DNA of 64,000 nt, taken from IMG/VR virus record IMGVR_UViG_3300029998_000020, positions 28,767 to 92,766 of that record, one strand, 5' to 3'. Numbering within the stretch: position 1 is the first letter of the stretch; every line of letters starts with the position of its first letter. The notes below the pieces were generated by a model. That model had not been told where the DNA came from. It did not search any database and was given only the letters and a program-made list of their open reading frames with translations. Positions 23,101 through 34,940 of this stretch are shown here, in pieces. A program made the position numbers and the translations under genes. The DNA is from a virus.

Positions 23101-24580
23101 ATATATTTGTTTCTTCTAATTTTTTTAATTCATCTTTTAACTTTTCAAGTTCTTCGTGTTTTTGATTCATTACTTTCTTCCATTTTTTTCTATCAGAATA
23201 AACTTCTCCCATTACTTGAGTAACAACACCATCTTCATTCTTAAATACTGATCCATTGAGAGTTACAATATCATCAGGTTCAATTGTTAATTGATGTCCA
23301 TTAAATAATGAGTAATCTTTACCTTTTACTTTTTGTCCTTTATATGAGTCTGCTGATATGTTAAATTCTCTCATTGTGGTAGGATACAGGGATGCGAAGT
23401 CAAAACAACAAGTCCATGTTGCCATTCCTCTCACTGGATCTTTAACCCATCCACCTTTAATAGATTCAGATTCAGAATCACTATATTCACTATCTTCATT
23501 TCTTACAAGTACAATATTCTTTTGATCTCTTAATTTTTCTCTTAAAATTCCTTCTGTCAGTGCAAGTGTTGAAATTGCATCTTTAATTTTAATTTTACCT
23601 AATACAGCCATACCATAAAGAATATCTACATATTTCATTTTAACGTGAATTCTTTGTACCAGACAACTATCTACAGCATTATAAAAAACGAATTTCTTAA
23701 AATCTTCTCTATGTAATCTTTTTAAATCTCCATCATAGTTAATTTTCTTGACTTCTTTACCAAGAATTTTTTCTGATGCAAAATCAAGAGATAAACTTTC
23801 TTTAACTTTAACAGATTGATCCCATTTCTTAAATAATTCCATATAATCCACTATAACTCTATGAGCTGGTAATTCAGCATAATCTAAATGTATTGCATTA
23901 GGAGGATTGAATGGTTTGTTAAGTTTCTTTGTGAAAGATGCTACTTCAGGTTCTAGTCCTAATTTTCTTGCCCTTGCAACTAAGAATGTCCAGTCATATG
24001 CAATAAAATTCCAGCCAGTCATTACTGGCATTTTTGGAACTAATTTATTGAAAAATGCATGAAGCATATCAAATTCAGTTTTATAATGAACATATTTAAA
24101 TTTATAATCAGTATCAAATTTTTTGAAGTGAGTATTTAAATCTGATTCAATGTTTTCAATTTGTTTTGAATCCAGTGATTCTGTTCCAATTACTAACACT
24201 TTATTCTTATTTACAATTGATATTGTTTGAATCGCACTTTCTGCTAAATGAGGTTCAGGTTTTTTATCTAATATTTCATTTTCAATATCGACAAAGAATA
24301 TATCTGGTTCATTATAACTATATATTTCATTTTTTTCATCTTCATCAAAACTATCAATAAAATCATAAATAGAATATCTATTAGGATATTTTGTGAATAT
24401 TTCTTTTACAGCACTACCATCCCATGTAACATATCTACCAGATTTTTCTGAATCATCATCAGTAGTTTTTATGAATTTTGTACATCTTGCCCAAGGTTTA
24501 TATTTTAATTTTATTTGACCTGATTTATCTATGTAACTTATTATAAGGTTATTATTTCTGTATTCTGTGTCTATAAGCAT
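23099..24580 (-). CDS. DNA polymerase B family, N-terminal half (gp43A-like)
   Basis: A 493-residue protein. The 3'-5' exonuclease motifs are present: FFVDIENEI (Exo I, D98/E100), GWNFIAYDW (Exo II, about 189-197) and YNAVDSCLV (Exo III, Y300/D304). The palm starts with KGGWVKDP and motif A DFASLYPTTMREFNIS (394-409). It then ends after SDRKKWKK plus a lysine/glutamate-rich helix. Motif B (KxxxNSxYG) and motif C (DTDS) are absent, and no continuation lies nearby. This is the 5' half of a split T4-type polymerase. The C-terminal half must be encoded elsewhere. Confidence 0.88.
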   Translation of the reverse strand: MLIDTEYRNNNLIISYIDKSGQIKLKYKPWARCTKFIKTTDDDSEKSGRYVTWDGSAVKEIFTKYPNRYSIYDFIDSFDEDEKNEIYSYNEPDIFFVDIENEILDKKPEPHLAESAIQTISIVNKNKVLVIGTESLDSKQIENIESDLNTHFKKFDTDYKFKYVHYKTEFDMLHAFFNKLVPKMPVMTGWNFIAYDWTFLVARARKLGLEPEVASFTKKLNKPFNPPNAIHLDYAELPAHRVIVDYMELFKKWDQSVKVKESLSLDFASEKILGKEVKKINYDGDLKRLHREDFKKFVFYNAVDSCLVQRIHVKMKYVDILYGMAVLGKIKIKDAISTLALTEGILREKLRDQKNIVLVRNEDSEYSDSESESIKGGWVKDPVRGMATWTCCFDFASLYPTTMREFNISADSYKGQKVKGKDYSLFNGHQLTIEPDDIVTLNGSVFKNEDGVVTQVMGEVYSDRKKWKKVMNQKHEELEKLKDELKKLEETNI

Positions 24581-24689
24581 ATATTATATATTTTTATTTT
24601 ATTATCTAATAAAGTTTCAATGAACTTTTACTTATTTAGTCCAATTCATATTAAAGGTTTAATAAAAATATCATAAAAAATATCATAAA

Positions 24690-24718
24690 AAATGTGCATC
24701 GTTTAACGATGCACATTT
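24690..24718. terminator. Hairpin terminator
   Basis: An AAATGTGCATCG / CGATGCACATTT stem with TTTAA loop downstream of the fibre gene on the minus strand. An adjacent direct repeat (ATATCATAAAAA twice) precedes it. Confidence 0.75.
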
Positions 24719-24739
24719 ATATTTTAATTGTCAATTTAT

Positions 24740-28315
<3,576 letters not shown>

Positions 28316-28368
28316 TGTTATTTAATTGTTTTTTTGATATTATATAGAATTATCATTTTTATTTATGA

Positions 28369-28379
28369 TATATATTAAA
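28369..28379 (-). promoter_or_regulatory. TTTAATATATA box upstream of the collagen-like fibre
   Basis: Same element as that at 15779-15789, here 53 nt before the fibre ATG. The rest of 28316-28529 is A/T-rich spacer between divergent genes with no other gene seen. Confidence 0.35.
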
Positions 28380-28529
28380 ATAAAAATGTATTTAAGACTA
28401 ATCAGAAGCATTTTTTGATAAAATGTCAAGTTTTAACTTTTTTTAACTTCAAAATAAAAATAAATATATTTTAATCAAAAATGAACCATTTAATGTTAAT
28501 ATATAGATGTATAAAAATAAATATATTTA

Positions 28530-28934
28530 ATGATAAATAATCAAGAGAATGATAACGATAAAATTGTTCAATTTACTGGAAAAGTAGCTAAAATGCCAAG
28601 AAACACTAAAGCTAAAAGTGCATATACTTTTTTGGAAAATATAAAAGTGAGTAAAAGCAAGTTGTGGTATATTCTCATTGAAAAGGATGAGAATGAACTT
28701 CAGTGCATTAAATATAATAATAAGATGGGTGTAAATTTGAAAGTTTTTATTGAAGAATTGATGGAATATCATAAGAAAGACGATAAGCTATCTGAATATA
28801 TGAAAAAACTCACGATTGAAGGTAATCAGATTTTTTCAATAATAAAGGGTATATCCGATGTAGAAGTTAAAGATGGTAAGAAAATGATTACATTTTTAAC
28901 AGAAGAACTTATACAACTACTAAAAGATAAATAA
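28530..28934 (+). CDS. Hypothetical protein, paralogue of the 14096-14581 product
   Basis: A 134-residue protein. From about residue 38 it aligns with the C-terminal half of the protein at 14096-14581: matching KYN and GN-xFSI steps and a similar terminal LLKDK helix. Its N-terminus (QFTGKVAKMPRNTKAKSAY) is basic and different. It is followed after 4 nt by an HNH nuclease gene. Function unknown. Confidence 0.5.
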   Translation: MINNQENDNDKIVQFTGKVAKMPRNTKAKSAYTFLENIKVSKSKLWYILIEKDENELQCIKYNNKMGVNLKVFIEELMEYHKKDDKLSEYMKKLTIEGNQIFSIIKGISDVEVKDGKKMITFLTEELIQLLKDK

Positions 28935-28938
28935 TATT

Positions 28939-29637
28939 ATGAGAATAAATAAAGTAGATAATAACAAATATGCAAAAGAATATAGAAATAAAAATTCTGA
29001 AAAAATAAAAGAGTATAGAAATAAAAATTCTGAAAAAAATAAAGAATATCAAAAAAAATATTTCAATGATAACAAAGAAATAATTAAAGAGAAACAAAAT
29101 AAATATAATATTGAGAATAAAGAAAAAATAAAAGATACCAAAAAATTATATTCAGAAAGCAACAGAGAAACAATATTAGAAAAAAAGAAAGAATATTATA
29201 ATAACAATAAAGAAAAAATCAAAGAATATAATAAAGAATATTTTAAAAATAATAAACCTGAACTAAATAAAAAAAGAAATATTTATTTGAAAAATAAAAT
29301 ATCAACTGATGATTTATTCAAATTGAAAATAAAGATAAGAACAATAATTTATAAATCTTTAAAAAAAAAGAAATATATTAAAAAAGAAAGTACTGAAGAA
29401 ATACTTGGTTGTTCGTTTGAAATTTTTAAAAATTATATTGAATATCAATTCGAATCTTGGATGAATTGGGCTAATTATGTGAAATATAATGGAAATTATA
29501 AATATGGTTGGGATATTGACCATATAATAGAACTAAAAATAGCAGAAACAGATAGTGATATATTAAAATTAAATTATTATACAAATCTAAGAACATTAGA
29601 TTCTAAAATAAATAGGGTGGATAGAAATTTTCTGTAA
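28939..29637 (+). CDS. HNH homing endonuclease
   Basis: A 232-residue protein. Residues 8-115 are lysine/asparagine-rich helical repeats (YRNKNSEKIKEYRNKNSEKN, then several KEYxxxNKEKIKEY units), a likely DNA-gripping region. The C-terminal domain has WDIDHIIELKIA, then LKLNYYTNLRTLDSKINR. This is the DH...N...K/N pattern of HNH nucleases, with the first His of the finger probably provided by DH. It is a free-standing mobile gene between the fibre and glycosyltransferase blocks. Confidence 0.75.
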   Translation: MRINKVDNNKYAKEYRNKNSEKIKEYRNKNSEKNKEYQKKYFNDNKEIIKEKQNKYNIENKEKIKDTKKLYSESNRETILEKKKEYYNNNKEKIKEYNKEYFKNNKPELNKKRNIYLKNKISTDDLFKLKIKIRTIIYKSLKKKKYIKKESTEEILGCSFEIFKNYIEYQFESWMNWANYVKYNGNYKYGWDIDHIIELKIAETDSDILKLNYYTNLRTLDSKINRVDRNFL

Positions 29638-29682
29638 TAAAAAATATACCTGATGTAGAAATAACTCCAGGTAAATCTAATT

Positions 29683-29714
29683 AAGTTCATATTTTTAAAT
29701 ATGAACATTTTTAA
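29683..29714. terminator. Bidirectional hairpin terminator
   Basis: An AAGTTCATATTT / AAATATGAACATT stem between the convergent HNH and GT25-like genes. Confidence 0.65.
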
Positions 29715-29715
29715 T

Positions 29716-30333
29716 TTATTTTAAAACCTCTATAATTTTATCTATCCATAAAAATTTAGTAACATCAGATGTGTAATCATTTTGAAAAAAATATGGACCA
29801 TCCTTAGGAGTTAAAAAAATATTTTCGTTAGAAGATAATGCTAAATATATATCACTAAACTCAGATTTTTCTATTGATTTTTTCATTATAGTTATATATA
29901 ATTTTGCATTTTTTAGATTAGTAATTAGAATTGAGTGAGATGATAGCATATTATAAACTCTATAATAATTTTCATTATAATTTTCAATATACATATCATA
30001 TTTTATGCCTCCACAATTATATAAGCTACCTCCTAAATATATAAGATCAGATTCATCTGGAATATCAAAAAATTCTGGAAAATCATTTATTAAAGTTGCA
30101 TCATCTTCAAATATAATAAATGGAAAATTATTATCACTTATAGCATTTTCAACCGCTGCTATGTGAGCATTGGCTATTGTTTCAGTTCTAATTGTAGATA
30201 TATCATCAAATGTAATACGAGTAAATGATGATAAATTAAGACTTTTTAATGTATTTGTGATATCATTTAACCTATGAGAAAATTTTTCAGGATTAATAAA
30301 ATATCCATGAATGTCGGTATTTTTAAATTTCAT
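29716..30333 (-). CDS. GT25-like glycosyltransferase
   Basis: A 205-residue protein. GYFINPEKFSHRLNDI resembles the usual 'xxNLxxRxxR' start of family 25 (LPS/collagen galactosyltransferases). FPFIIFEDDATLINDFP contains the EDD metal-binding motif. SDLIYLGGS and a short acceptor-side LSSHSILITN also fit. Length is close to bacterial GT25 enzymes. It is the last gene of a minus-strand glycosyltransferase cluster and probably transfers a hexose onto a glycan or protein of the phage or host surface (inference). Confidence 0.75.
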   Translation of the reverse strand: MKFKNTDIHGYFINPEKFSHRLNDITNTLKSLNLSSFTRITFDDISTIRTETIANAHIAAVENAISDNNFPFIIFEDDATLINDFPEFFDIPDESDLIYLGGSLYNCGGIKYDMYIENYNENYYRVYNMLSSHSILITNLKNAKLYITIMKKSIEKSEFSDIYLALSSNENIFLTPKDGPYFFQNDYTSDVTKFLWIDKIIEVLK

Positions 30334-30347
30334 ATTTTTTTATTTTT

Positions 30348-31079
30348 TTAATAATATTTTAATCTAGATTTATTTAAACTTATATTTCTCACTAAAGTAG
30401 AATAAGTTAAATTTAAATCTTTTGAGGCTTGTCCTATGGTATCATAAATTTTAGAAGTTAATGTATCAATAACTTTTTTTAATTTTTTGTGATTTTTACC
30501 AGATCTTTTTTCAATTTGATCAAAAGATTGAGTTATTCCAAAAAAATGAGAAGTTGTTCCTGTTTTTCCATACCAATAATTATTTTCTCCACTAGTTTTT
30601 AATTTCCTTTCTATGCTTTGTTTTTTTCCAAAATTAGGATTTTTTTCTCCTTTATTGCCAAAATTTGCATTGCCTTCACCTTTAATTTTTTCACAAAATT
30701 CTTTAGATCTTTTTTTACCATAAGAAGGATGCAATGTTCCTTTTATTTTTCTTAATTTTTCTTTAGTTTCTTCACTATGTTTACCTTTACTACCACCTGA
30801 TGCTAAATTCATCATTTCAAATCCATTTTTTTTATACTCATTTATATAAAAAATTTCTTTTTGATCTAATATATCTTGTGTAACATCATCACAATTAAAT
30901 TCGCATATTATTTCTATTGTGTGATTGTCAAAACCATATTTTACTAAAGAATTAAATATTTTTGGTTGACGTTCACATTTTAAATTTTTATATTTTCTAA
31001 AACGTTTTTTTAAATCCCAACTTTGTCCTATATAAATTTTATCAGATGGACTTGTTATTTTATATATTCCAATATTCAT
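30348..31079 (-). CDS. GIY-YIG homing endonuclease with NUMOD3 repeats
   Basis: A 243-residue protein. The N-terminal nuclease domain reads GIYKITSPSDKIYIGQSWDL (GIY...YIG) with catalytic Arg in LKKRFRKY and a Glu in KEIFYINEY. The middle has NUMOD3-type DNA-binding motifs (KHSEETKEKLRKIKG, HPSYGKKRSKEFCEKIKG, NPNFGKKQSIERK). The C-terminal helix-turn-helix (AYSTLVRN-like, here LTYSTLVRNISLNKSRL) is NUMOD1-like. It starts inside the last codons of the GT6 gene and is a mobile insertion in the glycosyltransferase cluster. Confidence 0.85.
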   Translation of the reverse strand: MNIGIYKITSPSDKIYIGQSWDLKKRFRKYKNLKCERQPKIFNSLVKYGFDNHTIEIICEFNCDDVTQDILDQKEIFYINEYKKNGFEMMNLASGGSKGKHSEETKEKLRKIKGTLHPSYGKKRSKEFCEKIKGEGNANFGNKGEKNPNFGKKQSIERKLKTSGENNYWYGKTGTTSHFFGITQSFDQIEKRSGKNHKKLKKVIDTLTSKIYDTIGQASKDLNLTYSTLVRNISLNKSRLKYY

Positions 31080-31830
31080 AAGTTAATTTGTTGTTTTGTA
31101 TATTTATTGAATTGTTTTTATGTATTAACAATTCATTTTTTATATCATTAACATCTAAATCAGTGTATCTAGTTTCGCCTATACCACCTTTATCACTAAT
31201 CGCAAATGCAAAATCTTTACATGAAACTACTTTTGTAGGTGGATTGAAATGAAAATAACCATTAATATAACTTTCGTCATTTACGCCGGGCTCATATGGT
31301 ATTTTTTTATCTTCAAGTTGATAAAATAACATAATATTACAAAATTTTATCATGTTTTCAGAATTACCTCCAAAAAATGCACCGTAGTAATACATTTGAG
31401 GTAATTTAGTATCAAGTGGTACATATGCTTTTGATAATGGATTTCTATCGAATCCTTTTTCATTTTTCATCCAATCTTGATCTGCATAATGTTGTCCTCC
31501 AACCAAATCACCAACAAACCATTCTTCTGTAAAATCAGTATTTACATTAGTATCAGCATCAAAATAAAACAAGTAATCACTTTTTAATTTATTTTTTATT
31601 GATAATATTGATGTAAATTTCAAATTAGTACCATCAACCCAATTGCTATTAGATGCATAAAAATATTCTACATCTATATCATCAGGAATATAATCTTTTG
31701 GATTATTATCAGAGAAAAAATAAAATGTTATATTTTTATCTCCTTTATAAAAATTCATAAATCTTTTAATAAATCTCACACCCAATACAAAATATGCATT
31801 TGTTGCTAATACTACTATTCCTATATTCAT
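31060..31830 (-). CDS. GT6-like glycosyltransferase (ABO/alpha-1,3-Gal family)
   Basis: A 256-residue protein. WVDGTNLKFTSIL, YLFYFDADTNVNTDFTEEW (metal-site region), LVGGQHYADQDW, MYYYGAFFGGN and GVNDESYINGYFHFNPPTKV follow the order of family GT6, whose human members make the A/B blood-group and alpha-Gal epitopes. Bacterial and phage homologues are short and lack the membrane stem, as here. It would add Gal or GalNAc in alpha-1,3 linkage to a terminal sugar. Its last codons overlap the GIY-YIG start by 20 nt. Confidence 0.78.
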   Translation of the reverse strand: MNIGIVVLATNAYFVLGVRFIKRFMNFYKGDKNITFYFFSDNNPKDYIPDDIDVEYFYASNSNWVDGTNLKFTSILSIKNKLKSDYLFYFDADTNVNTDFTEEWFVGDLVGGQHYADQDWMKNEKGFDRNPLSKAYVPLDTKLPQMYYYGAFFGGNSENMIKFCNIMLFYQLEDKKIPYEPGVNDESYINGYFHFNPPTKVVSCKDFAFAISDKGGIGETRYTDLDVNDIKNELLIHKNNSINIQNNKLTYEYWNI

Positions 31831-31848
31831 TTAATTATATTTAATTTT

Positions 31849-32760
31849 TTACCAGATGATATCTTTGAAATTCTCTTCTGTTTCTTTTATTTCTTGTACA
31901 TAATTATATGTACAATTATCAGTATCAACTTTTATATCTTTATTAAATGGTGAAACTTGATATTCAATTTTACTAAAGTGAGTATCACTTTTACCTACTA
32001 TTCCTGCATTATGAAAAATATAAGTTTCATCCCATCTGTTTATATTATCAGTAGCCCAACTAAATTCTAACTCTTTGTTAATCTCAACTTCATGATTAAA
32101 ATAAACTGCATTCCATAGAACTGCCCACATATCAGACGTCCATGATTGAATAGGATGCTCAGGATTATATATACTTTCTGTGCTTTTCATATGAGAATAT
32201 AATTTTTCACAATCATTATACACTTTTTTCCAATATTCAGAATTTATTCCTTTCATTAGATATTGTGCTCCTCCTGCATTTTCATCAATTGCTACTATAT
32301 CTTCTGGTTTTACTTTAGATATTTCACACATCTCATTAAATAATTTTTCACTTTTACTTTTTATATACACTGTATCAATATAAGATCTAGTGTCACTCAA
32401 ATGCCATTTATTGTCGTTTTCCATTTCAGTGAAATCTATTTTTTTAGTAAAAATCATATCTGGATCACAATAAAAAAATGTTTCATTATTATACTCAGGA
32501 TGTTCTAAAAACATTTTTTCTAATATGTGAGGTCTTAATGAAGATGGATATTTTGGATTTATTCTTTCATCTTTATAGATGAAAAATTTAGATTTAATTT
32601 TATCATTATTCATTATTGATTTTAGAACTGGACTAGGACTTGAAGTTGATATTACATATATTGTATCATCGTCATATCCGTATTTCATAAAATTGTTAAT
32701 TTGTACAAGAACTTGCCACAAATAATAATTATGATCAAAAGTTGCTACTAATATTTTCAT
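31849..32760 (-). CDS. Putative GT-A glycosyltransferase (DPD motif)
   Basis: A 303-residue protein. It begins MKILVATFDHNYYLWQVLVQ, and at about residue 95-105 has FFYCDPDMIFTKK, a DxD-type sugar-nucleotide site. AGGAQYLMKG and SWTSDMWAVLWNA may be acceptor-side segments. The pattern is like the SGT1/hydroxyproline arabinosyltransferase group, but the exact family is uncertain. It is the first gene of the GT cluster, upstream of GT6 and GT25. Confidence 0.6.
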   Translation of the reverse strand: MKILVATFDHNYYLWQVLVQINNFMKYGYDDDTIYVISTSSPSPVLKSIMNNDKIKSKFFIYKDERINPKYPSSLRPHILEKMFLEHPEYNNETFFYCDPDMIFTKKIDFTEMENDNKWHLSDTRSYIDTVYIKSKSEKLFNEMCEISKVKPEDIVAIDENAGGAQYLMKGINSEYWKKVYNDCEKLYSHMKSTESIYNPEHPIQSWTSDMWAVLWNAVYFNHEVEINKELEFSWATDNINRWDETYIFHNAGIVGKSDTHFSKIEYQVSPFNKDIKVDTDNCTYNYVQEIKETEENFKDIIW

Positions 32761-32819
32761 TTTTATATTTTTTATTTGATTATTGTATATAAAAAATATC
32801 TAAATGTTTATAATTTATA

Positions 32820-32857
32820 AAAAAATAACTGATTACATTGATAATCAGTTATTTTTA
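32820..32857 (-). terminator. Hairpin terminator
   Basis: An AAAATAACTGATTA / TAATCAGTTATTTT stem just after the IPT/TIG gene on the minus strand. Confidence 0.7.
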
Positions 32858-32874
32858 ATCATATACTTAATGAA

Positions 32875-34905
32875 TTATGGATAAACATATAAATTCGGTT
32901 CTTGATCAATTCCAGCAGATGTTACAACTTTAATACTAGAAGGACCAGTATATCCAAGAGTATTAGGAATGATTCCTTTTATTTCTGACTCAGATACATA
33001 TTCTTGTGAATCTAAATATATATATTCTACATTACCTGTATTTCCAGATGGTATTACACTAATGTAAGCATCTGTATAATATTTAACAAAATTTTGTCCT
33101 GATATAGTAATTAAAGATCCTTCTGAATAAGTAGAACCTGTTACATAAGTTATAGGATATGATAGTAATGATGGTGGCAAAGATGCTTGAATATAAGATT
33201 CAAATGGAGAATGTGATATGGTTCCATTTAATGTAGTAGCATAAATATTCATAATTTCATTCGTACCAGAATGTGTTATTCCAGATGGTACAATCACTCT
33301 CAAATGATTGTTATTTATAGTCGTTGTTGTGCCATAAGTACCTGGATAAGATACACCAAAACTAATTGTACCTCCAGATAGAAGACTACCATATATGTTA
33401 ATAACATCGCCATATTTTCCAAATATAGGACTTATTTTTGATATTATAGGTTCATTTACAGAATCAACAGTAAATCCGCTCATAGTATAATTACCATTTG
33501 TACTTTCTACTCTAATATCAACATCACCTGTAGGTATGATATCAGTTGTTGATGCTGCATTTAATATTTGTACAGTTAATCCTGATGCGCTGTTATATGA
33601 AAATCTAGACAACACATTTCCGACATATACACTCATTGAAGGATTGGTTATAAATCCAGTACCATATAAACCTATTGAATGTAGTCCTCTTTGTGAATGA
33701 GTAGTACTAAAACTTGTTATAGATAATGGTTTGTTAGATAGTACGTCGTAAGAATAAGATAATGATGAGCCATATTTATTTATTACTATTACAGTATTTT
33801 TACCTGGTATTACATCATTTCCTATATGAATATCGCAAGTTGTTGAACTAATTATAGTATAATCACATATTACTCCACTAAATGTAATTGTTAAAGGTAT
33901 ATTAAAATTTGTACCTATCATTGTTACTGTGTTTCCTGGATAAACTGACGGACTTATACTTGATATTGTTGGAATTATACTATTAGTAACTCCGCAAACT
34001 GTGAATCCAGATAATGATGTATCATCTACTTTTATTGATGTGTCTCCTATTGGTGTTTCATTTGAAATAACTGCTGTCATATAACCAGAATTGTGTACAG
34101 TTACATTTGTTGATTGAGTTGGACCAAAACGTATTAATGTTGTGCCAGTATTAAAATTTGCACCAAATATATCAATTGTGTCTCCTATATTGGCATATGT
34201 AGGATTAAAACTATCAAATAATGGAATTAAGCCATTATCAATAGTTATATTTTTGAATAAACTTTGACCAATATTTGTTTGTATATATAATTGAGTAGGT
34301 CCAAGTGCCAATAAAGGTACCTTTGCAGTCAATTTAGTTGAGCTAATTACAGTTGTAACAACCTCAATTGATGGTACAAAATATAATTTTGTTTTTCCAG
34401 CTATGAAATATAATCCTTCTATAGTTATTGTAGAATTAATACTTGCAATAGAAGGACATATTGTTATTATTGGTTTATTAATTTGATTATAAACTCTATA
34501 TTTTACTGCTGGCCCAAATCCAAATGGTGATGTTAATATGACATCAACTTCATTGTCATAATTTGATAGTTCAGGTATTATAACTGTTAATTGATTTGGT
34601 GAAAATATTGTTGTTACTCCTGTTACTCCACTAAATGATGCTACAGTATCATTAACAAAATTTATTCCATATATTGTTATAGAATCTCCATTATATGCAC
34701 TAGTTGGATTGAAGTTTAATATGGTTGGTACATTTGAATATCCTGCTAATAAATATGTAGAATCACTACCATTATCATCTTTTATCCAAAATCCTTTAGT
34801 ATCTCCACTACTTACAGTAGAATCATCATAACCAAAATAAACATAACCTTTTTCAGGCGTTTCAACCTCTTCTTTAAGTATTTTTTTAATTTTAATATAA
34901 CTCAT
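32875..34905 (-). CDS. IPT/TIG-domain fibre or decoration protein
   Basis: A 676-residue protein built of about seven 80-90-residue Ig-like IPT/TIG repeats. Each starts with a P-x-I-x-x-I/F-x-P-x-x-G-x-x-I-x-I-x-G-x-x-F pattern, for example IISKISPIFGKYGDVINIYG and PTILNFNPTSAYNGDSITIYG. The N-terminus (MSYIKIKKILKEEVETPEKG) precedes them. TIG repeats are common in surface-exposed phage and bacterial adhesins. It lies between glycosyltransferase genes and is a good candidate for their substrate (inference). A TTTATATATA box is at 34928-34937. Confidence 0.75.
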   Translation of the reverse strand: MSYIKIKKILKEEVETPEKGYVYFGYDDSTVSSGDTKGFWIKDDNGSDSTYLLAGYSNVPTILNFNPTSAYNGDSITIYGINFVNDTVASFSGVTGVTTIFSPNQLTVIIPELSNYDNEVDVILTSPFGFGPAVKYRVYNQINKPIITICPSIASINSTITIEGLYFIAGKTKLYFVPSIEVVTTVISSTKLTAKVPLLALGPTQLYIQTNIGQSLFKNITIDNGLIPLFDSFNPTYANIGDTIDIFGANFNTGTTLIRFGPTQSTNVTVHNSGYMTAVISNETPIGDTSIKVDDTSLSGFTVCGVTNSIIPTISSISPSVYPGNTVTMIGTNFNIPLTITFSGVICDYTIISSTTCDIHIGNDVIPGKNTVIVINKYGSSLSYSYDVLSNKPLSITSFSTTHSQRGLHSIGLYGTGFITNPSMSVYVGNVLSRFSYNSASGLTVQILNAASTTDIIPTGDVDIRVESTNGNYTMSGFTVDSVNEPIISKISPIFGKYGDVINIYGSLLSGGTISFGVSYPGTYGTTTTINNNHLRVIVPSGITHSGTNEIMNIYATTLNGTISHSPFESYIQASLPPSLLSYPITYVTGSTYSEGSLITISGQNFVKYYTDAYISVIPSGNTGNVEYIYLDSQEYVSESEIKGIIPNTLGYTGPSSIKVVTSAGIDQEPNLYVYP

Positions 34906-34940
34906 ATATAACGATTTTTCTTTTCGTTATATATAAATAT

